DNA of 64,000 nucleotides, from assembly GCA_014529385.2 (NCBI GenBank), contig CM043942.1, positions 3,363,501 to 3,427,500 on the forward strand. Reading direction: 5' to 3'. Source of the stretch: Adiantum capillus-veneris (taxonomy: Eukaryota > Streptophyta > Polypodiopsida > Polypodiales > Pteridaceae). Position numbers and translations under genes: made by a program. This document shows positions 1-12,356 of this stretch, piece after piece. The notes below the pieces were generated by a model that searched no databases, was not told the origin of the DNA, and worked only from the letters and a program-made list of their open reading frames with translations. Every line of letters begins with the position of its first letter. Position 1 is the first letter of the stretch.

Positions 1-1125
1 GATGCGTGAAGCAACCATGGTGTGGTGGATTACTTCGGTAATAGTACCGGGCCGTTGAGAGTTGATGTATTCGGCCATCTCTTCAGGTAATCCCGCACAG
101 AATTGCTGTCTTTGCTCGGCAAAGTCTATCTTTTGAAAGACAGTAGCTTTGAGATGTAAATCCCAAAACTTGTCTACATACTTGTTGATAGACTCATGAG
201 AGAGAAGCTTCAAGCCGCGCCATTCGGTAAGAACTTTATCTTTAGTATCACTTGGAAGAAATTGCTTCATGATGGAAACTCATAGAGTTTTCCATGTCTT
301 TGGGGCTTCTCCATTGCCACGAAGGCTAGCCCACCATTGACGAGCTGATTTTTGGAAGTGCATAGCTACATGGAGTAGCTTGGAGGACTCTGTGAAGCCC
401 TCGTCCCCAAAGGCCGCATCAAATTGCTGGATGAAGGCCAACACTTTGTCGGTAGCACCAAAGGTGCCATCGTAGGTGAGAAAAGAGATACTCTTTCCTC
501 CCTCCTTGAACTTCTTTAGCTTTTGTGACCTTCGCCATGCAGGAAATGATTTGCGATGTCCTCCCCTCTTGTATTCTCTAGGAGAATAGCCATAACTTTC
601 ATCGGAAGAGGAGGAAGGTGAAGAAGAAGGAGAAGAGGGTGACCTCTTCCTAGCCCTTTTCTTCCTTTGTTTCCTCTCTTGCCTTTTAGAGTGATGAGGA
701 GAAGGACTATAGGTTGCTCTTTTCCTCTTGGGAGGAGTAGGCGATCGTCTAGACCGCCGTCTTCGTGGAGCCACATCTTCAAAAGAACTTAGACTGTCAT
801 TGCTTTCTTTCTCTTTGGATTCCTCCTCTCGAATGGGAGAGAGTCTTCTTTTGGGGGTCTCTTCAAGAGGCCTCCTAAGCTCTCTCTCCTCTGGGAGAGG
901 AAGGGAAATTCCATAAGCACGAAGTTGTAGAGTAACTTCGGCTTGCAAAACAGGGTTGCCCATAGCTTGTTGCAACCTAGTGACGAGATAATTCACAAAC
1001 ATGGGAGCATCATCATTAGCACCTTCATGTGCAAAATCAAAGCTATCAATGTTCATTCTACTCTCTTGATTATTGTCAGCCATGTTAACAAAATTTAGGT
1101 TGATACTTAGTGTATGCTTTGGCAA
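1..1125 (-). pseudogene. gag: Ty3/gypsy gag polyprotein (partial, one nonsense codon)
   Basis: This is the retrotransposon Gag, which packages element RNA into cytoplasmic particles. The N-terminal part has a short helical segment (LVTRLQQAMGNP), then a long Arg/Ser/Pro-rich basic stretch (about residues 95-190). The conserved retrotransposon gag domain follows, with LTYDGTFGATDKVLAFIQQF and a RQWWASLRG core. The frame is open from 1125 to an in-frame TGA at 280-278. The same frame then continues with a recognisable gag (MKQFLPSDTKDKVLTEW, then EEMAEYINSQRP) to the window edge, so this is gag broken by a single stop. The related element at 29.4-31.0 kb has a sense codon at that position. The CCHC knuckle lies beyond the edge. 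Confidence 0.85.
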
Positions 1126-1484
1126 TACAAAACCTTAGTTGCCACTCCTCTTAGCCTTTGAAAATCGGCTCTCAAGTATCTACACCCACGGCTCAAAGTG
1201 GTTAATTATAGAGAGTAGAGGAGTAGGTCTAACATAGCAGACTTGCCAAGGGCTAGCTCCTTTCGGACTTCTTATGGCTCAATAATGGTAAAGCCATAGG
1301 CAAGTCTAAAAAGACTCCATTATTAAGTCCAAAGCTCCCGAGGTATGCACCATCCCCCACATAGTGGGCTTAACAAAACCGATATTAGATCCCAGTTCCA
1401 CTTACTCTATTATAATTAACAACATCAACCATTTATAGGCTACTTAAGGACCTCTCTTCTTAAGCAAGAAAAGAGAAACCGAAT

Positions 1485-1497
1485 GCTCTGATACCAA
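1485..1497 (-). promoter_or_regulatory. Primer-binding site (initiator Met-tRNA type)
   Basis: On the minus strand TTGGTATCAGAGC directly follows the LTR end (CCATTACA). It matches the 3' end of plant initiator Met-tRNA as used by many plant LTR retrotransposons. The same junction recurs at 23661 and, with one change, at 28526. Confidence 0.85.
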
Positions 1498-2513
1498 TGT
1501 AATGGAATTTGCCTATTCAATTTGAGAGTAGCGGAATTTAATGAGAATACTTTCAAGAAATGATTTTGTGAGCATAGCAGGTAGACATAATTGAAGATAG
1601 CAACATAATCATAGAAATTAGTTAACTTGGCATAGACAATACTTTTGCAAGAGAGAGAATTTAGAGAACATGACAACAGTTGAGGACCGGATTTATGTGG
1701 AGCCGGTCCCCCCTCCAATAGGCATTTGTATTATGATTTCTCCCATAAAGAGAGACTTGTTACAATACATTCTTTGTGTTCCTTGTGACCTAGGTGAAGC
1801 AATGAAGATGGAAAGCTTCATGCATCACCATCATAGCATAACCTAAACTTGAAGAAAGCTTTAACTATACCAAGCCTCAATCCCAAGACCTCAAACACCT
1901 TCGAAGGTGGAGAGAGCTAGCAGGGAATGAGGGTAGGGAAGAGGAAGAAGAAACATTTCATACGAGAAATAGCTAGTTCCTCACTTATCATAACTCTTGA
2001 GCTAGCATACATAATAGCATAGTAATGAAGAAGAAAGAGATGGCAAGCTCAAGCATGAAGCATGGCTCTTGGTTGGATTTGCACTCCATAGCCAAGAGTG
2101 TTGGTGTAGGCTCTCAACCTCTACTTGCTTGGAGAGGGAGCTCTTGCACTTTGCATAGCACACAATGAGAGTGTTTGTGAGTGTGTGTGGGTGAGTATAC
2201 CCCCTAAGCACCCCCCTAGATTTCTTGGGTCGACCCTCCCTTGTAGCTCATGCTTGAAGCTCATTGGACCCTTCTAGACCTAGTCAATCACAAGTAGGAG
2301 CCATTACAAGCAACAGGGGTAGCCTTGGGACAAGTTTCCCCCTTTCCCCTTTGAGACAGAGGACTTGATAAATGCAAAATCAATTAATTAAATATCCTAA
2401 ATTATCATTGGACCCCTTGGGTGTCCAACCAATAGGCTTCAGGCACACCATGAGGGCAACATGAGGAGGAACTTGACAAGTGTCCTTGCTGCCTCTTCAA
2501 GCTGGGGCTTCCC

Positions 2514-2586
<73 letters not shown>

Positions 2587-2909
2587 CTCTCTCATCCCCC
2601 CCCTCCTTGTAGGCTCGCCCCCCCCCCTTGTAGGGATCTTTTTTACTTTGGATGAGCAAGCCCCTTAGTCATCAAGCATGACTAAGCACTTGAAGTAGGG
2701 TGTGTTCCCACAAGCATCTCAGGAAAGCTTCTCAAGGCACCTCAAGCACCTTAATCATGCACCAAGACAAGCACCTCAAGCATCTTAATCAAGCACCTCA
2801 AGCATGACAAGCACCTCAAGCATGACAAGCACCTCAAGCACGACAAGCACCTCGAGCTTGGGCCGGGTTCCCACCTCAAGCGCAGCCCTAGCTTACCTAA
2901 GGTCAAAGG
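1498..2909 (-). repeat. 5' LTR, U3-truncated, with internal minisatellite and (TG)n
   Basis: It aligns with the LTRs at 22034-23660 and 35895-37034/48388-48874. It ends in CA before the primer site. It carries a degenerate minisatellite of CAAGCACCTCAAGCAT-like units at about 2740-2870. A long (TG)n expansion at 2514-2584 is not seen at that length in the other copies. Confidence 0.8.
2514..2584. repeat. (TG)n microsatellite
   Basis: Uninterrupted TG dinucleotide of about 35 units inside the LTR. It creates spurious Cys-Val and His-Thr repeat reading frames on both strands, which are not genes. Confidence 0.98.
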
Positions 2910-3600
2910 ACTGCAATACTCTGACCAAACAAGTTTTGATAGAGAGTTGATTTGAATTATATTACTCTCCAACATCCTTAGTTTGCTGGTAAAATTGTCT
3001 ATTACAATACATAACTGATCGATCTTATTGAGAATCACAATTTTTTGAATAAGAAATTTGAAGAAAAGCTTTGTAAACCTTTTCACATTCCTTGTGTTCG
3101 TGTAGTTGAGATCAATATCTTTTGCATCAACAATTGTAATTATAACAAAGTTGAGGTGAATCATAGACTCCACTTCGTCATCTACCCATAGAATTGAAAA
3201 CGTTGTTGTGGTTTCCAACAAGAATCAAATCTTTTTGGGTGTTCTGATAGCTGCTTGAGCGTCTGCACAGAGCTATGCTTTACACTATAGCACACAAGAC
3301 CATTTGGCAGCTCTATCCACTCTTCAACAATACCGCTATCTTGCCCTTGATTTATCATCATCTTCTCTATAACAAGCTCTACCCCAAACTCACAGCGATC
3401 TGTTTTCCATGTTGAGATTTGAGGATATAATTTATAATCTGTGTACATGTCCCCTAAAATGGACTTTAGGATATGGGCCACAACCAGAGTCTTGGCCGGG
3501 TCGAAGAGAAGAGGGTCTTCATTGTAGGGGTTGATGACTGTAAATTTCATAAGTAGTGTGAAAATACGTAATGGTAGCAGCACAGACGATAGCATGGATG
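2910..3600 (-). other. Unrecognised degenerate coding-like segment
   Basis: Two overlapping minus-strand frames (3595-3182 and 3221-2910) read like a frameshifted protein fragment. One contains EWIELPNGLVCYSVKHSS followed by a basic end; the other is Ile/Leu/Asn-rich. I do not recognise a family. It lies between the truncated LTR and a short-LTR relic, so it may be the internal part of an old retroelement or a captured gene piece. Confidence 0.3.
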
Positions 3601-4046
3601 GAGATTTTTGCTTGCACAGCAGACTCAGGAGGCTGAACTAGGAGGAGGCAAAGGGTCAAAGTTTCATCAGAATCCCAAGGCAAACAATTTGACACAGGTT
3701 AATGACCATGTTTACCCCTCTGCAAGCGGTAGTTCCCGCAAAGCTCTTCGAGATTAGGCCCTTGGAGAGGCTCTGATACCACTGTTGAGCTTCGGGCTAT
3801 GGAGGGTGATATCGATGAGAATTCATGGCAGTTGGGGCGAGGAAAAAACAAGGGAGAGAAAAAAGAGAATGAGAGAGAGACTCGACACACAGCTTGCAAA
3901 AACATAAATAACGCTATGTTGATTGTTGTATTCCTTTGTAAATATATAACAAAAGTTGTGCCATGAAAACTACTCTCGTAACTGCATACCGGGGAAGATG
4001 TTCCCATGGGCTCATGCTACTAAGCTCTGGCTTGAAACCTAACAAT
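3601..4046 (-). mobile_element. Short-LTR retrotransposon relic (LTR plus primer site)
   Basis: On the minus strand a candidate LTR of about 263 bp runs from TGTTAGGTTTC (4046) to GCTCAACA (3784). A primer-binding site, TGGTATCAGAGCC, follows at about 3781-3769. The short LTR with a Met-tRNA site is typical of plant Ty1/copia or non-autonomous (TRIM-like) elements. The internal sequence to 3601 has no recognisable domain. No matching second LTR was seen in the window. Confidence 0.6.
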
Positions 4047-4079
4047 TTATAAATGTTGTAATACACCAACATTTTAAGA

Positions 4080-5450
4080 CTTGTCAAATTACCAAGAAAC
4101 CAGCACGTGAAAATTTCTCCTCTTCGAGATTTATTGAAAGAGATGAGTGTTTAGGTTCATCCATCACCCAAGAGGTATGTGATACACTTGGTGAGCAGAA
4201 GGAAATATAGAGCCATCTCAAGGATTTGGTTTCAAATTTCAAAATACTACAAAATCAAAGCATTTGGGTTGCCTAAGTCTTACAATGTGAGGAAAAGCAA
4301 GGCTTTCGTTGAGAATGAAAAAGTACCAACACATTTTGCCACATAAAAAACACAAGAAAAAATATTTTTCTGAGTATAATGTTTTAAGTAATATATGAAT
4401 GTATGTTTAAAAAATCAAATTGCTATGGTAAAGTATTATGGATTATATGAAATTGAGTGTGAAGGGAAACTTAAATTTGTATTAAAGCTTGATGAGTTTC
4501 AAATTTAAGAATTCCAAAAATGAAAAGAGTCGTTATTTTATTGATGAACAACGCCTTGGGTTATAGCTAAGGTAAAAGAGATGCCCCAATTCAAAAGAAC
4601 AATAAAAAAATGACTTGTGGCAAATTGGATCTACCCAAATATCAATAGAAAATTATGTCACATTGAAGTGGCTTTTCCCACAGACAACCAAATGTTATAG
4701 ATCCCAATTGCAAGGGAACTTCTCTGTGCTTATTATAATGGTGTCTTTATGTTTGAATGGCACCTGACTACTAACTTGAAAGCCTTGAAATGCATGATTG
4801 GTATAAAATGGAGGTGCTTATAAAAAATAGCCTAGTCTCTTCTATATGGCAAGCATGAGAATATGAGGATGGATTGTTGAAAATGAAGTTGGAAAACCAC
4901 CCTCTACACAGAGTGTTAGTTTATTTGATTACCATTCTTTTCTAATGGTTTGGGATACACTCTTACAATATAGCTCCTGAGCGTGCACATGTGTACATTG
5001 TATGTGTAGATTAGAATTCTAGACAAACTATTTTGCTTACATTTGGATTATGGATACTAAAAAAAACAGCTAATCTTTCAGAGGAAGGTTTTCTATTGAA
5101 GATGGGCTTCCATCGTGAACATGTTCATTTGAAATAAGATCCAACCCCTTTCAAACAGACAAGAGATATCCTCCAAAATGTTTCAATGGGAGGACCAAAA
5201 GCTAGGAGATTTCTAAGCAACCATAAAAGTAAACAAGTGAATGCAATGTGGAAGCATTGAAAGGAACTCTTCCTTATAACTACAAGTATGAAAGATTCTT
5301 GGCCAATCCTTGAAGATTCTAAGACATCTAGTAAGTACAATCACATATATACAAGTCTTCAAGAAGGAAATAAGGCTTTGGTTATCACAAATTACATATC
5401 CTTGGGGAGAAAAAGACATCACCTAATACTTGGTAAGATTTGACAAGTAG
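4080..5450 (+). pseudogene. Unknown multi-copy gene fragment, copy 1
   Basis: The nucleotide and predicted protein sequence at about 4160-4560 aligns clearly with the minus-strand segment at 24305-23760. Shared features are a KAFGLP stretch, the nucleotide run TTTTCTGAGTATAATGTTTT or its equivalent, and the end GGTTATAGC(T/C)A(A/G)GGTAA, which looks like an exon ending at a splice donor. Copy 1 has many stops and frameshifts. Further plus-strand coding-like text occurs at 4650-4830 and 5180-5440. I do not recognise the protein. It could be a duplicated host gene or a gene from an unnamed transposon. Confidence 0.4.
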
Positions 5451-6428
5451 TAAGTTGATGTAATACCCTAGATTTTCAACTATGTAATTAGCATCTATTT
5501 AGTTTTGTAGCATATTCTCTACTTGCATGGTCCTTATTTTGCAAAAAAAAGGACCGCTTGCTATACATGAAGTACACAAGGAGAATAGAGGAATCACATT
5601 ACTAAGAATGTACTTCATTTTTAATATGTACAAGAAAGAGAGGTGGATGAACAACAAGAAATACTCTTAAAGAACCATTAATGGTTTTATACAAGACAAA
5701 TTCAAAGTATGAAGAGAAGAAGAAACCCACAAACAGATGCTTCAAATAGTTGCATAGGGGTATATGCATGAATAGCTGGTACACTAGATAACTATTTTTG
5801 GGGTTAGTAGCAATGGGGTGGGATGTTTGGTAGCTATGTGAGTGAACATTAAGAATAATTTATAAGAATTGGTGCAAAATATTCACTCATTGAAATTGTA
5901 GTTTCACTACATGTGTGAAAGTAGTGGGGGCTAGCACCTTACCACGCAATCATGAATCTTGTTCATTGACAATTGCAAAGGGTAGGAAACACCGGTGGCT
6001 AGGCAAATCCTATATTTGATGCAAAGGAGTGCACGTCAACAAGGAGGAGGAACAAAACCCCTTCTCCATATCTCTCTCCTCCACCCTTGGACTCCCCTTT
6101 GTCCACACCATCAACATCCCCTACTAGAAAGAGGAAAAATAACGTCTTCACTAATCCTTGTTAACCCATGATTCCATTTTTATTCCTTTTTCATTTTTTT
6201 TAGTCATGGGCCAGGCTTGTCCATCCGGTAGGTTTATGGTCAAGGGTTGGTGATCACCGATGAGAGGTGCACAAGACTTATTTAGTGCTGATCGGTCAAA
6301 TGTGGATGCCCATATGTGAAAGGGATGGACCCATAAATAAGAATTGCAAACCTAGTTTTTCATCATTCTTAGATTTTCACTTGCCTTATCCTCTTGGGTT
6401 TTCTATCTATGAGCATGCACATGCACAT

Positions 6429-6430
<2 letters not shown>
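5451..6430. other. Intergenic, no gene seen
   Basis: AT-rich sequence without a convincing reading frame, RNA gene or complete repeat. It ends at the compound microsatellite next to LINE copy A. Confidence 0.6.
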
Positions 6431-6524
<94 letters not shown>

Positions 6525-6548
6525 TAGATAGATAGAGAGATAGATAGT
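6431..6548. repeat. Compound microsatellite (GT)n-(GA)n-(GATA)n at LINE A 3' end
   Basis: In plus-strand order: (GT)n to about 6484, (GA)n to about 6520, then GATA units abutting the LINE. Read with the LINE (minus strand) this is (TATC)n, then (TC)n, then (AC)n downstream of its 3' end. Confidence 0.97.
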
Positions 6549-6600
6549 TCTATTATCATCCTGGGAGGTCAAATATGACCTATGGGACCAAATGAACATG

Positions 6601-9600
6601 TCACGTGGTGTGAGTGGAGTTCATAAGTGACTCTCGATGCTCAAAAATGGCTGAAATGAGCGTCGCAATAGAGAGTCCACATCGTGGTTGGGAGAGGAAG
6701 GTATGTAGGGAGAGATCATGGCTGAATATATGGGGAAAAGAGGACCTAATGTGGTCAAAAGCTGAGCACTCAAGTAGTGTGTGGTACTCACTCTCTCGCA
6801 CTTGACGGGGGCATAAGGTGCAAAGTCGATGACACTCCTCGCCAGTGCCCCAACGTCCTGTCTCGCAGCGTAGAGAATGGGAGCTAAGACGAATGGAGGC
6901 AATGGTGCGGATCGCACTCAATGGGATGGGCTCAAGGATGTAGGAATGGGTTCGGTTACCTCGTTCCGAGAAGAAGAGAGATTTGTAGTTTGGGGCAACG
7001 TGTGTGGTGTAATGGCTGAAGCGAGAACCTCCGGATTTCTCCCAAGCCGTGATACATTGGCGTTGTAAGAAGGCCTCATTAACTTGGGAGTCGATTGACG
7101 CATCCTTGACCAAGTGACATGCATCCCATCTTCCAAACCATTTCTTGATATCAAGCATCCACCCCGAACTTAGTATTTTGCTCTTGCATGTCTTTTGAAC
7201 CATTTGACTTGCTTCATATGCGATTCTAGGAAGTCGATGCAAAGGGCTACGTTGCGTCTTACGCATGTACTCCACAACCCTTTGCATGCCCAAGACCTCA
7301 ATGGGAAGCAATCCGGACTCAAGAAGTAAGATCATGTAGGGTGTTTGTGTCTTGACTTGGAGAAAGTTGGTGAGAAAACGCTTTTGGACATTCTCAAACT
7401 CTTTCCAAGTAGACTTCCCGATGCTTCCACCCCACACCTCCACTCCATAAAGAAGCACCGGTATCACCAATGTGTCAAAGAGGTACTTTCTGAGAGCCCA
7501 ACACTTGATCTCTCCTGCATTGCACATGTTCTCAAATGCATAATAGGCCCTCTTTCAAGCTTCCAAGCGACGCATTGCACAATCCTTCCATTTATGATTG
7601 GATGGAACCTCAAGGCCAAGGTACTTGAAGTGATCTACCACTTCAAGTTTCTCATTGTTAAATACAATGCATGGATTTTCATCATTGAGGGTCTTTACAA
7701 GCATAACCTTGGTTTTGGATCCATTCACGATCAGCCCGCTATGTAAGCAAAAGCGTTCCAAGACACTCATAAGCTTTTGTGCATCTTCTAAGGTATGTAC
7801 CAAGAGCACTACATCATCGGCATAAAGCAAAAGCATGATCACCGCATTTCCAATCTTAACCTCTTCTATGCCTTCTTGCTGCATAAAGTCAAGAACCATG
7901 CATTCCAATTCATCAATGAGTAGCCCAAAGAGGGTTGGGGAAAGTGGGCATCCTTGTTTGACACCAATAGTGCTTGCAAAAAATTCTGAAATTCCATCTC
8001 CCATACATAATTGACATATCACTTTTTGGTAGATGCGAAAGACTGCATGCATAAATTCTCCTGGCACTTGAAGGCGTTGCATACGTCTCCAAAGATTTCC
8101 TCGTGGTACCATGTCAAAAGCTTTCTTGAAATCCACAAAGCAACAATACAACTTTTTTCCTTTCAATCGAGACGCTTCCATAAGAACTCGAAGAGTGACA
8201 AGGTGATCAATAGTGCTATGATGCTTTCGAAAACCTGCTTGGCCAAGTGCACGTTTGCCATTCTTTTCAGCCCATTCACTTATCTTCATCTCCATGATAC
8301 ATCCAAATAACTTTGCCATTAAAGAACCAACCATTATAGTGCGATAGTTGTTCACATTGTTTACATCTCCTCCTTTGTGCAAAGGTTTGATCCAATTTGC
8401 ACTCCAATCATGAGGCATGCCATACTGAAGTGCAAGGTTAAACATATCGCATATCCAATATCGTGTTTTCGTGCTTGTCCATTTAATCATTTCAGCCTTG
8501 ACACCTTGAAGGTCACCTGCCTTGCGAGTAGCAAGTTTCTCAGGCGTGCGGCATACATCTTCAATGGTAAAGAAGGGAGACATAAACGGAAGGGAGCTAC
8601 AACACTCCATCTTATCAACATTGGGTTTCTCATAGAGATTCTTACAATGCATATACATATCCTCAAGAGTCAAGTCACCAAGGCTCTCAACGCGCTTGCC
8701 TTTTAGATTTTGCCAAAACTTGCCACATGCATGTGCTAAAAGAAGTTGTTTTTCGACTTCCCACCTTCTCCTCTTCTTTTGAACAAGTGCTTTGTATGTG
8801 TGTGAACATTCCAAGTAAACTTCCTTGTCTTTGATTGCATCCAATGTTAGCAAGTATTTTCGGGCTTGACTACATTCCATGTCAAACCATTTCTTCTTGG
8901 TGCTACCCTTCTTAGACCTTTTGCAAGACATGTGTTTCACCGAAAAGCATTCCTTCGCACAAGAGAAAATTACTTCTTTGAAAACTTTCCACTTGCATTC
9001 TAATGTTGGGCTCTCTTGATGCTCTATCATGCTTAACATTTGGTCCACCATATCAGCATATATAAGTGCTCGTTTGAAGTCTAGACGTAGGTACAAATGA
9101 TTCACATCATGATTGGAGGCTACATGCTCGGGCCGTTTACCACACTTGAGGTCAATACATAACATCCTATGATCCGATTCCGGATTCCATTCACCAAGTG
9201 TAAAGCTTTGTATGCATTCTAGAGTGGCTTCCGAGAACAACATATAGTCAATCAGGCTAGCACCGTTGTGCTTTCTACATGTAAAGTCATTGGTGCCTTG
9301 CCATAGAGATACACCATTTGCAATGAGCATTCCGGTACTATTGCACATATGTAGAAGTGACTTTCCATAGTGATCCACTTCTTTTGCATCATTAGAACTT
9401 CGATTATACATGTATGAGTCATCCATTCTTCTTGAGACATGCGGCATGTCTACTTGTTGTGTGTCGTGTTGTAGCATATTTGTGCGAGCATTCATGTCTC
9501 CAAAAACAATGACTTCACCTTGATCCTTGTAATGAGCAATGTCTTCCTCTAGTTCAACAAAGGGCTGATCTCTATCCATATTCAAGCAAGCATACAAGTT

Positions 9601-9969
9601 GGAGTCATAGTGAGGAATGTAGCAACCGGCCACAAACATGACTTGACCATTTGGTGGGCTGATTTTCAGCCATAAGTAGCGTTTATACTTATCTTCTTTG
9701 ACAATGGAAACATCTTTCATACCCTTTTTGGTCATACATGCTACGCCTCCTTGGCCTCTTCGTTGCTTTGCATTTTTGGCCCACATCAAAGAATGCACAT
9801 CGTATTTGTCAAATCCAAGAATTCGTTGCGCATCATGCTCCCATGTTTCGACAAGAAGTATCACATCGGAGTCATTGGTAAGCTCATCAATGCCAATTCC
9901 CGCATTCCATGGATACCCGTTACAATTCCAAAAGCTTATTCGCAAGCGTGAGTTGGTCTCATAGATCAT
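6601..9969 (-). pseudogene. LINE ORF2: APE endonuclease plus reverse transcriptase (one stop)
   Basis: This is the catalytic protein of the LINE, which nicks target DNA and primes reverse transcription there. The frame starts at ATG 9969 and covers about 1123 codons. The N-terminal endonuclease/exonuclease/phosphatase domain (about residues 8-260) shows ISFWNCNGYPW, VETWEHD, FGDMNART and ESDHRML. The RT (about 490-780) shows FVDFKKAFDMVPR, GVKQGCPLSPTLF and the catalytic YADDVVLLVH. The C-terminal region ends in a Cys/His finger, CTLCPRQVRESEYHTLLEC. An in-frame TGA at 7557-7555 (LEA-stop-KRAYY) splits it; copy C has GGA there. Compared with copy C it lacks four codons near 8741. Confidence 0.92.
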
Positions 9970-10108
9970 GTGTCCCTATTTGTTGGGTGGACTTGCATCC
10001 TCCTTAAGTGGCTTTTCTTCTTGAGGTGATACCTTAACCTTCTTGCTTCTTTCCTCATATGCTTTGCGACGTACATTTTGTTGCATAATAGTGCGATCCT
10101 CATATACA

Positions 10109-10909
10109 TTACCTCATCCAACCATTGAGGTAGATCCAACCATTGTCAAGGATGAACTTTCTCTTTACCTCATCATCCATGGTACATACACTAGGTATTT
10201 CTCCCGAGCGAGGGACTCCTTGTTTTCCAACTCGATGTGCACCATAAGCCATGATTCCTAACATGCCAAAGTGTGTAGCAAAAAACTCTTCAATAGCAAC
10301 TGCAAGAGATTGGGGTGTTTCCATGCTTTCCTCCTTGATTCCACGAATGACGATATTCTTTGAGCGTTTTTCTCGTTCGTGCAATTCTTGAGTGTCCACA
10401 TTCTCTACATTCTTTGCTTGGACAACGGCTTGCGTGATAGGAGATGTAGAAACCACATTATCCTTACATATATCAGCCCATGATTTGGATGCATTTCTCA
10501 TCTCACATACATCATGTCGTATTGTATCTGTTGTTTCCTCTTGCAATACATGATCACTCTCAACTTTGCTCAAGCGCTCTTTCAATACATTCATGTCAAC
10601 AAGAGAGCATTTACATTCTTGAACTTCATTCTCAAGATGCATCAAGCGTGTTGTTTGCATTTCAAGAACCTTCTTGAGGTGCTCATTCTCCACAACGAGA
10701 ACTCTTAAAGTACCATTCTCCATTGCAAGTGCGCACAACTCTTCACCTTGTTTGTTGACGGTTTCTTGTAACGAGATCAAGTAAGCCATGATCATTGCTT
10801 CCGTTGTTGTAGATGATGTGGTTGGATTAGCATCCAAATTCCTTGGAGATTTTGCATCATTCTCCATGGCGAGTGTGGCTTTTCCACCCTTGCGAGTTTT
10901 GTCTGATAT
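10109..10909 (-). pseudogene. LINE ORF1: coiled coil plus RRM-like nucleic-acid-binding protein
   Basis: ORF1 proteins of LINEs coat the element RNA. A heptad-rich coiled coil is visible around LKKVLEMQTTRLMHLENEV to RLSKVESDHVL. It is followed by an RRM-like domain beginning KRSKNIVIRGIKEES. Copies B and C start at ATG (MSDKTRKGG) but here that codon is ATA (10909-10907). The C-terminus differs from copy B: a small change after DNGWIYL gives NGWMR-stop and removes about 45 residues, a change shared with copy C. A few hundred bases separate it from ORF2. Confidence 0.85.
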
Positions 10910-11131
10910 TGCCTTCAAGTCGGCAACAAAAATGCAAAGTTTTGACAGTTTTTTCAGTTCTGAGATGCTGTTACAGCAAAGCCTTCCATTACACAAAAAA
11001 ATTATGTCTTTACATCAATGTGTAGAGGGCTTCGTGCTCTTCGATTGAGGCTATAGATCACCTAAATCGGAGTTCGGATGAGCAAGTTATGGTCAAAAGA
11101 TTGAACTGCTGTCTACTAGGTCAAAAAACGG

Positions 11132-11134
<3 letters not shown>
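10910..11134 (-). promoter_or_regulatory. LINE copy A 5' UTR
   Basis: This is the longest leader among the copies. It starts GAGCCGTTTTTTGACC directly at the (TC)n tract. Non-LTR elements usually carry an internal promoter here. Copy B begins about 70 bp further in and copy C later still. Confidence 0.6.

Positions 11135-11218
<84 letters not shown>
11135..11218. repeat. (GA)n microsatellite at LINE A 5' end
   Basis: About 42 GA units directly abutting the LINE 5' UTR. It is (TC)n on the LINE strand, the same as the tract at its 3' end. Confidence 0.98.
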
Positions 11219-11220
<2 letters not shown>

Positions 11221-11786
11221 TAGGCCATCAAGAAGCGGTGCGAGACAGCGGCAACAAGGAGTACATGCAGAAGCAACAACTTCTTCCTCTCGACACATGT
11301 GAGATTCCCTCAGACAGCAATGCAGGAGGTGAGTAACATGTTGTCTATTGTTATAGAGCTTGTATGTGCATAGGTTGTGTGCCTTGCAACCCCTATGGCT
11401 TGCACACAATGTCGAGCAAGGTCCTTGTAGTTGACATTTTTGGCATCGTTGTTGGGAGCCGCTCTAACCGTACCTTGCATTCTTTGTGTTGAGGCATTAG
11501 GAAAGTTTGGACGTCATTTAGAGGGCCTTTTAGAAAAGAGAGAAAAAAGAGATTTTCCAATGAGAGAAAATCCAACATTACGTAGAAAAATAGACTAATA
11601 TTATCAAAAATATAAAAAAGATGTCACCTACTTATGTAAACTCCATGGATCATTGAAAACAGTCGCCATTTCATCCAATGCAAGTGTCTTTTTTGTGACG
11701 TAGGTGCCACTCATTAAAAATTGCTTTCGTCACATCACTGGAAAAATTAAAATTTAGAAATTTTCATCTAGTGGTAGAATTTGAAG
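11219..11786. other. Intergenic, nothing recognised
   Basis: No convincing reading frame beyond short chance ones. No match to the other repeats of the window was seen. Confidence 0.5.
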
Positions 11787-11989
11787 CTTTTGACACCTCC
11801 AAAGCGTATGGAGAGCCCAAAAACCTTAAAAAATAATATCTATATGCCTCATACTGACACTTTGAGAAGGAGAAAAGCCCAAAAACCCATTAAAAAGTGG
11901 CTTTTGCGAATGGTATGCAGAGGCCATTCCAAATTTTTTGGAGTGGCCTCTACACGTGATTTGCCAAATATATATATATATATATTATA

Positions 11990-12020
<31 letters not shown>

Positions 12021-12257
12021 TACATCATATATATATACATATATATATATTACATTATATATATATACATATATGTGTGTGTGTGTGTGTGTGTGCATAT
12101 ATACATATGTAACATTTTTATTTATATATATGTGTGTGTGTATATTTCCAAGAACGACAGACAGAGGCCATTCCAAAAACATTTGCAGTGGCCTTTGCGC
12201 ACCATTCACCAAAAACCTATATATACATATATGTGTGTGTGTGTGTGTGTGTGTGTT

Positions 12258-12356
<99 letters not shown>

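Larger units (their letters stand above)
1..2909 (-). mobile_element. Ty3/gypsy LTR retrotransposon, 5' part (cut by window edge)
   Basis: Read on the minus strand, this is a 5' LTR (2909 to 1498), a primer-binding site, an untranslated leader (about 1484-1126) and gag running off the left edge. It belongs to the same family as the elements at 22034-48874 and 26921-35844, because the gag, leader and LTR sequences align by eye. The LTR has lost about 230 bp of its U3 start: similarity stops at about 2909, just after the stretch matching the other LTR near 22280. Pol is outside the window. Confidence 0.85.
6547..11134 (-). mobile_element. LINE (non-LTR retrotransposon), copy A, near full length
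   Basis: Minus-strand order: (TC)n flank (11218-11135), 5' UTR (11134 to about 10910), ORF1, ORF2, a short 3' UTR ending GATAATAGAAC, then (TATC)n and (TC)n. There is no LTR and no poly(A). It has the longest 5' end of the six copies in this window. It is nearly identical to copy C (57647-62136) and is broken by one nonsense codon in ORF2 and a lost ORF1 start. It is a recent insertion judging by its similarity to copy C. Confidence 0.93.

Noticed and set aside
8011-8706. Plus-strand frames of about 100 codons across the LINE ORF2 regions
   Set aside because: Antisense shadows of ORF2; they recur at the same places opposite copies B and C and have no domain of their own.
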